NCBI GenBank assembly: GCA_016712635.1
Contig: JADJQS010000001.1
Coordinates: forward strand, 62,001-126,000
Reading direction: 5' to 3'
Origin: Gammaproteobacteria bacterium
GTDB taxonomy: Bacteria > Pseudomonadota > Gammaproteobacteria > SZUA-140
DNA: 64,000 nt
The notes beneath the pieces were generated by a model, which saw nothing but the letters and a program-made list of their open reading frames with translations, had not been told where the DNA came from and searched no databases. The position numbers and the translations under genes are program-made. This document shows, one piece after another, positions 17,964 to 27,213 of the stretch (position 1 is its first letter; each line of letters starts with the position of its first letter).

Positions 17964-18728
17964 CTAGCTCCGGTTGCCGCTTCGATTGAGCTTCCGCAAG
18001 AACATCCTTACCTTGATTATCGCGAATGCAAGCATATTCCGCTCGTTGAAATGCCACCGCGGCAGTTCGTAGGCGTTTATGTACTCACGCACCGCAACCG
18101 CCGGAATCCGCTGCATCAGCGTCAGGTCATAGGCCTCCCTGAGCGCCAGCCCGAGTCCCGGCATACCCAACCGCTCCGCCAGATCGATACAGAGACCACC
18201 GAAGGCGTCGATCCGGTTTCGATAGGAATATCTGGGACGGTATTGCACAGCAAGATCGAGATAGTCCTCGAGCTCGTTCGCGAGCCGTATCAACAGGACT
18301 GACTTGACCACAGGATTGTACGATGGCAGTTGTTCGAGGTGTGTCGCGATGATTTCACGTTTCCCCCATCCAAGTCGGTGATATTCCGAGACGATCTCCT
18401 CGACCTCGATGCCTACCGCGGCAGAAAGTTGCGCGCGGTCCCCGGGCCTGAAGGCGCGCCTGCGGCTGTTATGAAAGCAATCCAGCATGTAGGCGGAGTG
18501 CAGCATGGCCGCGAGCGACGGCTGCAGGCCGCCTCCATGCGCGAGCACGATACTGGAAGTCCTGACCAGATGGTTGATGAAGGGGCAGCCCTGGCTGCGG
18601 TAGAGCCCGTCGGCCATATGTTCCGCCAGATCATAGGTGACGCGCATCCTGGCGATCGCGTCATTACCGAGTTGCATCTCCATGGCCTGGCGGACCAGTT
18701 GCGGGAAAGTGAGCGCGTAGACGTTCAA
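17964..18728 (-). CDS. HD-domain-like protein (DUF6817-type)
   Basis: The open frame runs up to 18890, but its first 50 codons overlap the oxygenase gene and read as antisense-like sequence. The likely start is the TTG at 18728 or the ATG at 18683, giving about 240-255 residues. The core, YDLAEHMADGLYRSQG, CPFINHLVRTSSIVL and LAAMLHSAYML, has the helix spacing of RelA/SpoT-type HD domains. The His of PFINH is kept, but the HD pair is replaced by HS (LHSAY), so metal-dependent hydrolysis is doubtful. It directly follows the 2OG oxygenase-like gene and is probably co-translated with it. The function is unknown. Confidence 0.6.
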   Translation of the reverse strand: MNVYALTFPQLVRQAMEMQLGNDAIARMRVTYDLAEHMADGLYRSQGCPFINHLVRTSSIVLAHGGGLQPSLAAMLHSAYMLDCFHNSRRRAFRPGDRAQLSAAVGIEVEEIVSEYHRLGWGKREIIATHLEQLPSYNPVVKSVLLIRLANELEDYLDLAVQYRPRYSYRNRIDAFGGLCIDLAERLGMPGLGLALREAYDLTLMQRIPAVAVREYINAYELPRWHFNERNMLAFAIIKVRMFLRKLNRSGNRS

Positions 18729-18739
18729 CAGGGGATCAT

Positions 18740-19447
18740 TTAATGGAATGAACGTTTCAACTTCCTCAGTATGCGGGCGAGCAGGCTCTCCCGAGTTACC
18801 ATGTAACCCATACTGAAGCGGTTGGTCTCGGAGTAGACCGTGTGCCACAGCGGTCTTTCCCGGCTGATCTTGAAGATGCGGATGTTCCACGGCCTGTCGT
18901 TCAGGGTGACGATCTGTCCGGTGCCGGGATCACGGTAGCGGAAAAACGACCGCCCCTCCTGCTCGGCATGGTTGACGTAGATGCGCCAGCCTGGAACCTT
19001 GCTGTTCGTGTGCCAGCCCATGTAGGAGCCCGGCGGGTACCACAGATGGCCGCTGCTGGTTATCGACAGTTTGCCGTTGTTCCGGAACAGCGCCCTGACC
19101 AGTTTGGCGATTTCACGGTCCACGTGGGCGCGGCTCCGCTCGATGGCGGGATCGCGCACGGCGTCCTGGATGTTTTTCGCGGAGAAGGTGATGACATTCG
19201 AGATGCTGCGATCACTGGCGATGCCGTGGATGTCGCCGCCCTGGGCGAGGATTTCGTTCAGCCGCCCTTCAGATACCTCATGCGTGGAGGTGGGATGCGG
19301 CTGGAATACCGCCAGCGCCTCCTTCGCATGCGCCTTCTGCACCTCTATGCAGTCAAGGATCACCCGGCGCAGCTCCGCATCCACCAGGCCCGGATCGAGG
19401 TCGTAGACGCCGTACGAGTCGAAATCGATCTTGTTGGTGGGCAGCAT
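18740..19447 (-). CDS. 2OG-Fe(II) oxygenase-like protein
   Basis: This is a 235-residue protein with a double-stranded beta-helix pattern. YPPGSYMGWHTNSKVPGW gives the first iron ligand His with HxN in place of the usual HxD. SFFRYRDPGTGQIV and NIRIFKIS make the middle strands. LWHTVYSETNRFSMGYMV carries the distal His and the Arg expected to bind 2-oxoglutarate. The fold fits prolyl-hydroxylase-like dioxygenases; the HxN substitution leaves catalysis open. The N-terminal 90 residues are helical and unassigned. It lies immediately upstream of the HD-like gene. Hydroxylation of a sugar or a lipid-linked intermediate would be a guess. Confidence 0.62.
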   Translation of the reverse strand: MLPTNKIDFDSYGVYDLDPGLVDAELRRVILDCIEVQKAHAKEALAVFQPHPTSTHEVSEGRLNEILAQGGDIHGIASDRSISNVITFSAKNIQDAVRDPAIERSRAHVDREIAKLVRALFRNNGKLSITSSGHLWYPPGSYMGWHTNSKVPGWRIYVNHAEQEGRSFFRYRDPGTGQIVTLNDRPWNIRIFKISRERPLWHTVYSETNRFSMGYMVTRESLLARILRKLKRSFH

Positions 19448-19471
19448 GTATTGCTTAATCTCCGGGCAAGC

Positions 19472-19547
19472 GGGGACAGATTTAATATCTGCCCCCTACT
19501 CCAACGCGGGGACGGAGGATTTGGGGACGGATTTGAAATCCGTCCCC
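19472..19547. repeat. GGGGACAGATTT palindromes, second locus
   Basis: Palindromes at 19472-19495 and 19523-19547 repeat the element seen at 1378-1450, here with some G/A changes (GGGGACGGATTT). They fill the gap between the GNAT gene and the oxygenase-like gene. No transposase lies nearby. Confidence 0.75.
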
Positions 19548-19569
19548 ACAATATTGTAGAGAGATTCTA

Positions 19570-20247
19570 TCAGACACAGGCGGACACCCTGAAATTGTCG
19601 ATCCAGGCATCCAGCCACTGTTTCTCATCTGCCTTGCCGTAATAGGTCCGGCTCCAGCCCAGTACCCGGTATCCGTACACCATGCACATCGGCTCATATC
19701 CCAGCCGGAGATGAATCTTGAGCGAGGCAGTGCTGTACGGCATCACCAGGGTATAGACCTCGCGGATGCACTGCCCGGCCAGCGTGGTGACCAGAAGCTG
19801 CTTCGCCGTCGATCCCAGCCCGCCCCCTCGGCGCGCCTTGTAGGTATAAAAGTCGTAGGTGAAGGCCTGTTCCTTGCTCAACGGAAAGAATTCGACGCCG
19901 CGGTCGAATCCGCACAGCACACAGCATAGGGAGAAGGCGACCCAGTTGTAGCTTACGATCTCTTTCCCATCGCTCAGACAGTAACACCGGTCACCCCTTT
20001 CCAGTCGCTTCGCATACACTCCGCGCATAAGCGCCTCGGGATGGTTCGTGATGAAATCGAGATCCTCCCGGGTGGCGGACCTGAACTCATATCCCGCGGG
20101 AATGGCGGGCATTTCCGGCGCATCGACCGTCTTTCTGAACAGGATGGAATTGTGATGATACTTTGCTGTCACGGGCGCATATCGAACGATCCGGTTCATT
20201 AGCCGGAAACGCAGGGGCCGGGTGGGATATTGAATCTTGTCCGCCAT
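19570..20247 (-). CDS. GNAT-family acetyltransferase
   Basis: This is a 225-residue protein from the ATG at 20247; a longer frame begins at 20265, but AGGAGGGG sits six bases before 20247. The acetyl-CoA pyrophosphate loop is seen in FYTYKARRGGGLGSTAKQ (RxxGxG type). Downstream, TLVMPYSTASLKIHLRLGYE is the typical GNAT motif B, with the Asn replaced by Ser-Thr. The N-terminal half has YEFRSATREDLDFI, the usual first strand and helix. It probably acetylates an amino sugar or a similar cluster product. It is flanked by the REP-like palindromes downstream and the sulfotransferase gene upstream. Confidence 0.8.
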   Translation of the reverse strand: MADKIQYPTRPLRFRLMNRIVRYAPVTAKYHHNSILFRKTVDAPEMPAIPAGYEFRSATREDLDFITNHPEALMRGVYAKRLERGDRCYCLSDGKEIVSYNWVAFSLCCVLCGFDRGVEFFPLSKEQAFTYDFYTYKARRGGGLGSTAKQLLVTTLAGQCIREVYTLVMPYSTASLKIHLRLGYEPMCMVYGYRVLGWSRTYYGKADEKQWLDAWIDNFRVSACV

Positions 20248-20251
20248 GTCG

Positions 20252-20259
20252 CCCCTCCT
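20252..20259 (-). promoter_or_regulatory. Strong Shine-Dalgarno for the GNAT gene
   Basis: On the minus strand AGGAGGGG is placed to initiate at the ATG at 20247 rather than the ATG at 20265, which it overlaps. Confidence 0.7.
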
Positions 20260-20362
20260 GCGCATCCCGGCCAGAATCGTATGCCGCCTTCAGCCAAACT
20301 GGGCATCTGAGGTCCGCGATCCTGTACAGGGAAAGCGGAGCTCGATGAATACCGGGCTCACT

Positions 20363-21439
20363 TCACCAATCGAGGCTTGCGCAGTAACCGGTATCCATCA
20401 GGGTCTGCCCGGCAATCCTCTTGAAGGCCCGCTTGCGGCTGTCCGGCCAGTCCTTCCAGCGCCCGACGGGGTTGAAGTTCTTCGGCTTGTCGACCGGCTT
20501 CCAGGCCGTCTGCGTGCCGTCCTTGCTCACATCGGAAGATGACCCCCTGACCGGCAGCTCCTTTATTTTATCCCCGGGGTATGTCCCGTAATCGAGCCCG
20601 TAAATCTCGCAGGTGCTCTTCGCAAAGCCATCCGGGCTCTTCACAACGTCCTCATATTTGACGGAGAGATACGTATGGCTGTTACGGGAATATCGGTTCT
20701 CGAAGGCGAGCATCATGCGCGCGCTTTTGTCCCACAGGGCGCAAACCTCGTCAAACCGCCTGTCCGGCCAGGAGTTGACCGTTGAATTCACCACATCCCT
20801 TCCGTCACGCATGAGCAACAAGGGATTCTCATAGGGAAACACCGCGTAAAAATTCTGCAGGTACTGCACGTCCGGCACCTTCAGCAACATCCGTTTTCCT
20901 TCCGGGATGAAGGAATACAGATAGGCTATAAGCGCCGCCCCGAACAACGGGAGAAAATCATGGTCACCTACCTTGCCCTTGTTCTGTTTGTAGGCCGCGA
21001 AGAAATGTCTCTGCATGTGCTGGACATCGCCCGTGAGCTCGAGAAAAGGGATTTCCCAGATATCGTTCGGGTAGGCGTGCAGCGCAGGGTGCAGCCGGAG
21101 GACTTCGCCTGTGTATACGGTCCCCGACCGTGGCATTACTCCGTGGATGATGATCGCGGGCGGTCGATTCTCGCCCCTGATAGCCTTCGCAACGCGCAGG
21201 GCATGGTCACTGATCTTCGGCAGCGGAATGTCCAGGTCAAAGCCGTGATCGTCCCGGACCGATCGCCCCGATAGCCTTCCAATCATGCTTTTTATTCTTC
21301 TGATGCTTCGCATCCGCGCTATCCCGGCCACTTCCAATCGTGAATCTTCCGCGGGCAGCCAGATGGACTGGGCAACGGCACCGGCGGGCATTTTACAGTG
21401 ACCATCAAGGAAGATCTGATTAATCAGAACCTGTGTCAA
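20363..21439 (-). CDS. Sulfotransferase
   Basis: This 358-residue PAPS-dependent sulfotransferase has the 5'-phosphosulfate loop HGVMPRSGTVYTGEVL (about 98-113), the 3'-phosphate site LLLMRDGRDVVNSTVNSW, and the C-terminal VGRWKDWPDSRKRAFKRI, which is normal for the family. The first 80 residues are basic and without a recognised domain, so a later start is possible. It probably acts on a glycan or lipid-linked sugar in the cytoplasm. The decayed fragment at 16480-16584 resembles the C-terminus of this family. Repeat sequences fill the gap upstream. Confidence 0.85.
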   Translation of the reverse strand: MTQVLINQIFLDGHCKMPAGAVAQSIWLPAEDSRLEVAGIARMRSIRRIKSMIGRLSGRSVRDDHGFDLDIPLPKISDHALRVAKAIRGENRPPAIIIHGVMPRSGTVYTGEVLRLHPALHAYPNDIWEIPFLELTGDVQHMQRHFFAAYKQNKGKVGDHDFLPLFGAALIAYLYSFIPEGKRMLLKVPDVQYLQNFYAVFPYENPLLLMRDGRDVVNSTVNSWPDRRFDEVCALWDKSARMMLAFENRYSRNSHTYLSVKYEDVVKSPDGFAKSTCEIYGLDYGTYPGDKIKELPVRGSSSDVSKDGTQTAWKPVDKPKNFNPVGRWKDWPDSRKRAFKRIAGQTLMDTGYCASLDW

Positions 21440-21474
21440 AGTTAAATAATCATGTTCCTCTGAATCACCACACT

Positions 21475-21689
21475 GTCATTCCCGCGAAGGCGGGAATCCA
21501 GGGACTTCACACCTCAACAGCCTAAAGTGACTGGATCCCCGCCTACGCGGGGATGACATCTACCTTGTCCACCATTAGCGATTTGAGATAGGTTCCTGTC
21601 ATACCCGCCCCGGCCAGGTTGAGGACAGGCTCCTGCTCGCCGCCATTTCCTTGATTGCATGGATTCCCGCTTTCGCGGGAATGACATTC
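21475..21689. repeat. REP-type inverted repeats (ATTCCCGCGAA family)
   Basis: Three copies of a GC-rich hairpin unit occur: GTCATTCCCGCGAAGGCGGG from 21475, its inverted partner GGATCCCCGCCTACGCGGGG from 21533, and GGATTCCCGCTTTCGCGGGA from 21661. The first two face each other with about 30 bases between them, forming a REP pair. Such units are dispersed in many proteobacterial genomes. The remaining bases of the 21440-21808 gap show nothing else. Confidence 0.75.
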
Positions 21690-21808
21690 ACAGAATGAAT
21701 CCGAACTCCCTCATGGACAATTTTAGGAGTGCGAGTGAGCAACATCAAGCTCGCTGGCCAGAGCGATTGCTCATGCAGGAATAAGATTATCCCTGGCACT
21801 GCTGCCTC

Positions 21809-23536
21809 TCATGAAACACGGGTGGCGCACCGGCGGCCATTCAGCATATTTGCATCCTCACACAGCATGTCATGCATGTTTGACACGATATAGGAACGGA
21901 ATGCAAACCGGCAAGGGTCCATCGCGGGCGGGCGGGTATCGCTCAATCCCATCCTCCGCCTCACCGAGCGCAGCAATCTCGCAGGCAGCGCCCGATCGTT
22001 CCGCGGCGTTGGCTGCGTTCCAGAGTCCATGAAGGCGAGCGCATAACGCGACAGGGCGGCGATCCGATCCGCACGGCGCGCCGATTCACCCAGGCTTTCA
22101 CGTATCCTTGCGGTGATGACGGGGTTGCCTATGATATTGCCGTGCGCCTCGATGGCCGGCCGCTTTGCATACCTAAGTTTCGGCCCGACCCGGTTGACGA
22201 CTGCCTTGAACAGCGATTTTTCCGTACGCAGCTCGTCGGGCAGCTTCCTCACTGCCTCGACGATTCTGCGCGACAGCAGCGGATGTATGACCTCGACATA
22301 GGCCAGTTTGAGATCGCTCAATGCGGTGAACACTGCCGGCATCTCGAACAGCACATTCACGCGGTCGCGCCACGCCTCGCGGGTCTCGGTCGACCCGCGT
22401 CTGAGGAATTCCGGCCGTGCTTGCGGCGCGGATAACGCACCAAGCACACCTGCATCCAGGTTCGGGAAGTCGCCGAGCACGGTGAAGCTCATGTTGCGAT
22501 AGACATCGAGATCGCTGTGCACTACCCGGCAACCGAAGGCCTCGTCACCGCGGAGAATCCCCCGGCAACCCGATTCATGCAGCCGCTGCCAGATGGCAAG
22601 TCCGTCCATGTATCCCGCGATATGATCCGTGCGCCCCTCGCCCGTCGTCAAAAAGCGCGCGAGGATCCGCTCCGCGGACTCGTCCGACCGGTCGATTTCC
22701 ATGTACTCATGCGCGAGCCCGAAGTGCCTCGCCAGCTCGCGCGCCACCCACGCGTCGCTCTGCCTGTCCTTGAGCGCCGACTTCAGGCCCCAGGTCACCG
22801 CCTTCAGCCCCGTCTGCTCCTTCAGCATCAGCAGGATCGCCCGGCTGTCGTATCCCCCGGACAGCGGCAGCACCCAGTGCTTCAGGTCCAGGTCGAGACC
22901 CGCGAAGGTCGCCTCCAGCGCCTCACCCAGCCGCCGCTCGTGCTCCGCACGCGGCAGGTCCTCGGGGGCGAACACCACCGGCCGCTGTTCGACCGCGACC
23001 TTCCATGCGCGCCGGTCCAGCCGCAGCCGGGCGTCCGGCCCCAGGCACCGGATGCGACGGTCCCACGACAGCCCCGGGCCCAGCGTCCCCGAGGACAGCA
23101 TCCACGGGTATACCGCCTCGTTCGGTTCATAGCTCCCAAGCAGACAGACGATCGCGCGCTGCGAGGTCGAGGCGATGAACACCTCGTCGGTCTGCACGTA
23201 CCAGATCATGCGGGAACCCACGATGTCGCTCACCAGCTCGAGCGTCTCACCCTCCCCGCGGAACAGCGCGTAGCTCCCGTCCGGCACCTCCGCCCCGGGA
23301 CGCCACCAGTCCGCGCGGCGGTCGAGCAGTGCACCCAGGCAGACGCTCCGGCCTTCGACGGGCAGCGACTCCACCGGATTGAAGATCCCGATCAGCACCC
23401 CGTCCCCCGCGATGATCCGGGGCGGCCGTGGCCGCAGATTGTCCGGTGTCAGCCGTTCGAATACCGCAGCTAGATCCCGTTCACCGTACGGAACACCCTG
23501 GCCAGCACGTGCGCAGATGTAGATCAGCTTGGACAT
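21809..23536 (-). CDS. Asparagine-synthase-like amidotransferase, copy 1 (intact)
   Basis: This is a 575-residue AsnB-like protein. The PP-loop ATP site is SGGYDS at 226-231, followed by NTP-binding helices (DRQSDAWVARELARHF). It would adenylate a carboxylate and transfer an amine. Residue 2 is Ser, so the Cys2 nucleophile of class II glutaminases is absent and the N-terminal domain cannot hydrolyse glutamine in the usual way; ammonia or a partner would be needed. In polysaccharide loci such proteins are thought to amidate uronic acids. From the start codon to about residue 278 it is almost identical to copies 2 and 3; after that it is only homologous. It is the only copy of the three without frameshifts. 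Confidence 0.82.
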   Translation of the reverse strand: MSKLIYICARAGQGVPYGERDLAAVFERLTPDNLRPRPPRIIAGDGVLIGIFNPVESLPVEGRSVCLGALLDRRADWWRPGAEVPDGSYALFRGEGETLELVSDIVGSRMIWYVQTDEVFIASTSQRAIVCLLGSYEPNEAVYPWMLSSGTLGPGLSWDRRIRCLGPDARLRLDRRAWKVAVEQRPVVFAPEDLPRAEHERRLGEALEATFAGLDLDLKHWVLPLSGGYDSRAILLMLKEQTGLKAVTWGLKSALKDRQSDAWVARELARHFGLAHEYMEIDRSDESAERILARFLTTGEGRTDHIAGYMDGLAIWQRLHESGCRGILRGDEAFGCRVVHSDLDVYRNMSFTVLGDFPNLDAGVLGALSAPQARPEFLRRGSTETREAWRDRVNVLFEMPAVFTALSDLKLAYVEVIHPLLSRRIVEAVRKLPDELRTEKSLFKAVVNRVGPKLRYAKRPAIEAHGNIIGNPVITARIRESLGESARRADRIAALSRYALAFMDSGTQPTPRNDRALPARLLRSVRRRMGLSDTRPPAMDPCRFAFRSYIVSNMHDMLCEDANMLNGRRCATRVS

Positions 23537-23560
23537 GGCGTCATGACGGTTGCCTGTCGT

Positions 23561-25295
23561 TCAGGTTTGCTTCAGTCCATTCGCATCCTGGATTAAGAGG
23601 GTATTCATCCTGCTGATGATGTAGACGCGGAAGGCCAGCCTATGGGTATCGGCATTTGGTGGCGCGGATTTACCCGGTCTTCCCATCAGGCGTTTCACAA
23701 GGGAGATCGCCCGCGCGGGCGCAATCTTTTCAATGCCTTCGCTCGCGTAATGAGGGATACAGATGGTGCGGAAGCGGATACGGAGCCCGCCAGGTTCCGA
23801 TGGATATATTCCAGCACTCGCGTCCCGCACAGAGCCTGGGCGTTGTTCGTCCGGATGTAATCGGTGATGTGGCCGATCACCTGCTGATGCCTGAGGATGC
23901 CTGCAGGCGCCTCGATGGCTGCACGGCGGGCAAAGGGTATCGAGGGGAGTGCCCGTTCCACGATGTTTGTGTGCAGGCCCTTGTCGGCGCGGAGCTGGTC
24001 CGGCACCTGCCGTATCCGCTCGACGATCAGCCTCGACAGCAGGGGATTGGTGATTTCGACATACGGGCATTTCAGATCATTCAGCGCCGCCATGACAGCC
24101 GGATGGCGGAAACCCTGATACAGCCGGTCGCTCCACTGCTGCCGCGTCTCGCCCGCTTGCTGCGTTAATTCCGCAGGGAGTGCCTGCGGGAAGATATCGG
24201 CGATACCCGAATTGCGGAGATTGGCGAAGTCCGACAGGCAGGAGAGCCCGACATCCAGACGGATGGCGGTATCCGTGGTCTTCGCTGTCCGCCCAAAAGG
24301 CTGGTCGCCCCGGATCACGCCGTCCACGCCCGACTCGCAAAGATGTTTCCAGATCTCGAAGCCGTCCATATAACCCGAGATGTGGTCCACCCGGCCCTCG
24401 CCTGCCACCAAATAACGCTGGAAAAGCCGTTCCACCGGCTCGTCCGACAGGTCCGTCTGATGGTACTCGTGCGCGAGCCCGAAATGACGCGCCAGCTCGC
24501 GCGCCACCCACGCGTCGCTCTGCCTGTCCTTGAGCGCCGACTTCAGGCCCCAGGTCACCGCCTTCAGCCCCGTCCGCTCCTTCAGCATAAGCAGGATCGC
24601 CCGGCTGTCGTATCCCCCGGACAGCGGCAGCACCCAGCGCTTCAGGTCCAGATCGAGACCCGCGAAGGTCGCCTTCAGCGCCTCACCCAGCCGCCGCTCG
24701 TGCTCCGCCTGCGGCAGGTCCTCAGGGGCGAATACCACCGGCCGCTGTTCGACCGCGACCTTCCATGCGCGCCGGTCCAGCCGCAGCCGGGTGTCCGGAC
24801 CCAGGCACCGGATGCGACGGTCCCACGACAGCCCCGGGCCCAGCGTCCCCGAGGACAGCATCCACGGGTATACCGCCTCGTTCGGTTCATAGCTCCCGAG
24901 CAGGCAGACGATCGCCCGCTGCGAGGTCGAGGCGATGAACACCTCGTCGGTCTGCACGTACCAGATCGTGCGGGAACCCACGATGTCGCTCACCAGCTCG
25001 AGCGTATCACCCTCCCCGCGGAACAGCGCGTAGCTCCCGTCCGGCACCTCCGCCCCGGGACGCCACCAGTCCGCGCGGCGGTCGAGCAGTGCACCCAGGC
25101 AGACGCTCCGGCCTTCGACGGGCAGCGACTCCACCGGATTGAAGATCCCGATCAGCACCCCGTCCCCGCGATGATCCGGGGCGGCCGTGGCCGCAGATTG
25201 TCCGGTGTCAGCCGTTCGAATACCGCAGCAAGATCCCGTTCACCGTACGGAACACCCTGGCCAGCACGTGCGCAGATGTAGATCAGCTTGGACAT
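23561..25295 (-). pseudogene. Asparagine-synthase-like gene, copy 2, two frameshifts
   Basis: This tandem copy spans 1735 bases. Relative to copy 1 the run at 25164-25167 has four C instead of five, which breaks the frame after about residue 44 (RIIAG). Relative to copy 3 four bases are missing near 23727-23735, which breaks it again about 60 codons before the end. Between these points (25158 down to 23740) the frame is open and carries SGGYDS. Restoring both sites gives 579 residues, as in copy 3. With copy 3 it is nearly identical over its whole length, including the 24-base spacer. It is either a recent pseudogene or uncorrected sequence in a repeat. Confidence 0.8.
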
Positions 25296-25319
25296 GGCGT
25301 CATGACGGTTGCCTGTCGT

Positions 25320-27060
25320 TCAGGTTTGCTTCAGTCCATTCGCATCCTGGATTAAGAGGGTATTCATCCTGCTGATGATGTAGACGCGGAAGGCCAGCCT
25401 ATGGGTATCGGCATTCAGCGGCGCGGATTTACCCGGTCTTCCCATCAGGCGTTTCACAAGGGAGATCGCCCGCGCGGGCGCAATCTTTTTCAATAATGCC
25501 TTCGCTCGCGTAATGAGGGATACAGATGGTGCGGAAGCGGATACGGAGCCCGCCAGGTTCCGATGGATATATTCCAGCACTCGCGTCCCGCACAGAGCCT
25601 GGGCGTTGTTCGTCCGGATGTAATCGGTGATGTGGCCGATCACCTGCTGATGCCTGAGGATGCCTGCAGGCGCCTCGATGGCTGCACGGCGGGCAAAGGG
25701 TATCGAGGGGAGTGCCCGTTCCACGATGTTTGTGTGCAGGCCCTTGTCGGCGCGGAGCTGGTCCGGCACCTGCCGTATCCGCTCGACGATCAGCCTCGAC
25801 AGCAGGGGATTGGTGATTTCGACATACGGGCATTTCAGATCATTCAGCGCCGCCATGACAGCCGGATGGCGGAAACCCTGATACAGCCGGTCGCTCCACT
25901 GCTGCCGCGTCTCGCCCGCTTGCTGCGTTAATTCCGCAGGGAGTGCCTGCGGGAAGATATCGGCGATACCCGAATTGCGGAGATTGGCGAAGTCCGACAG
26001 GCAGGAGAGCCCGACATCCAGACGGATGGCGGTATCCGTGGTCTTCGCTGGCCGCCCAAAAGGCTGGTCGCCCCGGATCACGCCGTCCACGCCCGACTCG
26101 CAAAGATGTTTCCAGATCTCGAAGCCGTCCATATAACCCGAGATGTGGTCCACCCGGCCCTCGCCTGCCACCAAATAACGCTGGAAAAGCCGTTCCACCG
26201 GCTCGTCCGACAGGTCCGTCTGATGGTACTCGTGCGCCAGGCCGAAGTGCCGCGCCAGCTCGCGCGCCACCCACGCGTCGCTCTGCCTGTCCTTGAGCGC
26301 CGACTTCAGGCCCCAGGTCACCGCCTTCAGCCCCGTCCGCTCCTTCAGCATCAGCAGGATCGCCCGGCTGTCATACCCCCCGGACAGCGGCAGGACCCAG
26401 CGCTTCAGGTCCAGATCGAGACCCGCGAAGGTCGCCTTCAGCGCCTCACCCAGCCGCCGCTCGTGCTCCGCCTGCGGCAGGTCCTCAGGGGCGAATACCA
26501 CCGGCCGCTGTTCGACCGCGACCTTCCATGCGCCCCGGTCCAGCCGCAGCCGGGCGTCCGGCCCCAGGCACCGGATGCGCCGGTCCCACGACAGCCCCGG
26601 GCCCAGCGTCCCCGAGGACAGCATCCACGGGTACACCGCCTCGTTCGGCTCATAGCTCCCGAGCAGGCAGACGATCGCCCGCTGCGAGGTCGAGGCGATG
26701 AACACCTCGTCGGTCTGCACGTACCAGATCGTGCGGGAACCCACGATGTCGCTCACCAGCTCGAGCGCATCCCCCTCCCCGCGGAACAGCGCGTAGCTCC
26801 CGTCCGGCACCTCCGCCCCGGGACGCCACCAGTCCGCGCGGCGGTCGAGCAGCGCACCCAGGCAGACGCTCCGGCCTTCGACGGGCAGCGACTCCACCGG
26901 ATTGAAGATCCCGATCAGCACCCCCGTCCCCCGCGATGATCCGGGGCGGCCGTGGCCGCAGATTGTCCGGTGTCAGCCGTTCGAATACCGCAGCTAGATC
27001 CCGTTCACCGTACGGAACACCCTGGCCAGCACGTGCGCAGATGTAGATCAGCTTGGACAT
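25320..27060 (-). pseudogene. Asparagine-synthase-like gene, copy 3, one frameshift
   Basis: This is the first gene of the tandem array in transcription order. The N-terminus from the ATG at 27060 (MSKLIYICARAGQG) runs in frame to about residue 45. There the run at 26921-26925 has five C where copy 1 has four, shifting the frame by one. From 26921 to the stop at 25320 the frame is open for 533 codons and includes SGGYDS and a C-terminal tail, FRVYIISRMNTLL. Correcting the run gives 579 residues. It lacks Cys2, as copy 1 does. The indel is opposite in sign to the one at nearly the same place in copy 2. Confidence 0.8.
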
Positions 27061-27213
27061 GGTGGCTCGCAGTCGCAGCTACTGACTGGATGGGACAGGA
27101 TCATGGACGTTCTCCCGGGATGCGTTATTGGCATAGAGAAAACGCAGTCATTCGTATTCAGGTTCCATCCGCATTGCCGGCAGCATGGGTCCGGCCGGCT
27201 GACCGGCGCACGC

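Noticed and set aside
25164..26925. Programmed frameshifting in the AsnB-like genes
   Set aside because: The two copies are shifted in opposite directions and copy 1 needs none, so no shared slippery mechanism fits.
22517..26939. Plus-strand open frames repeated opposite the AsnB-like genes
   Set aside because: They recur only because the genes are duplicated; they are mirror images of the coding strand with no ribosome binding sites or domains.
21809..27060. Lasso-peptide or other RiPP cluster, because AsnB-like proteins can be cyclases
   Set aside because: No precursor peptide, leader peptidase or recognition gene is nearby; the context is polysaccharide synthesis.
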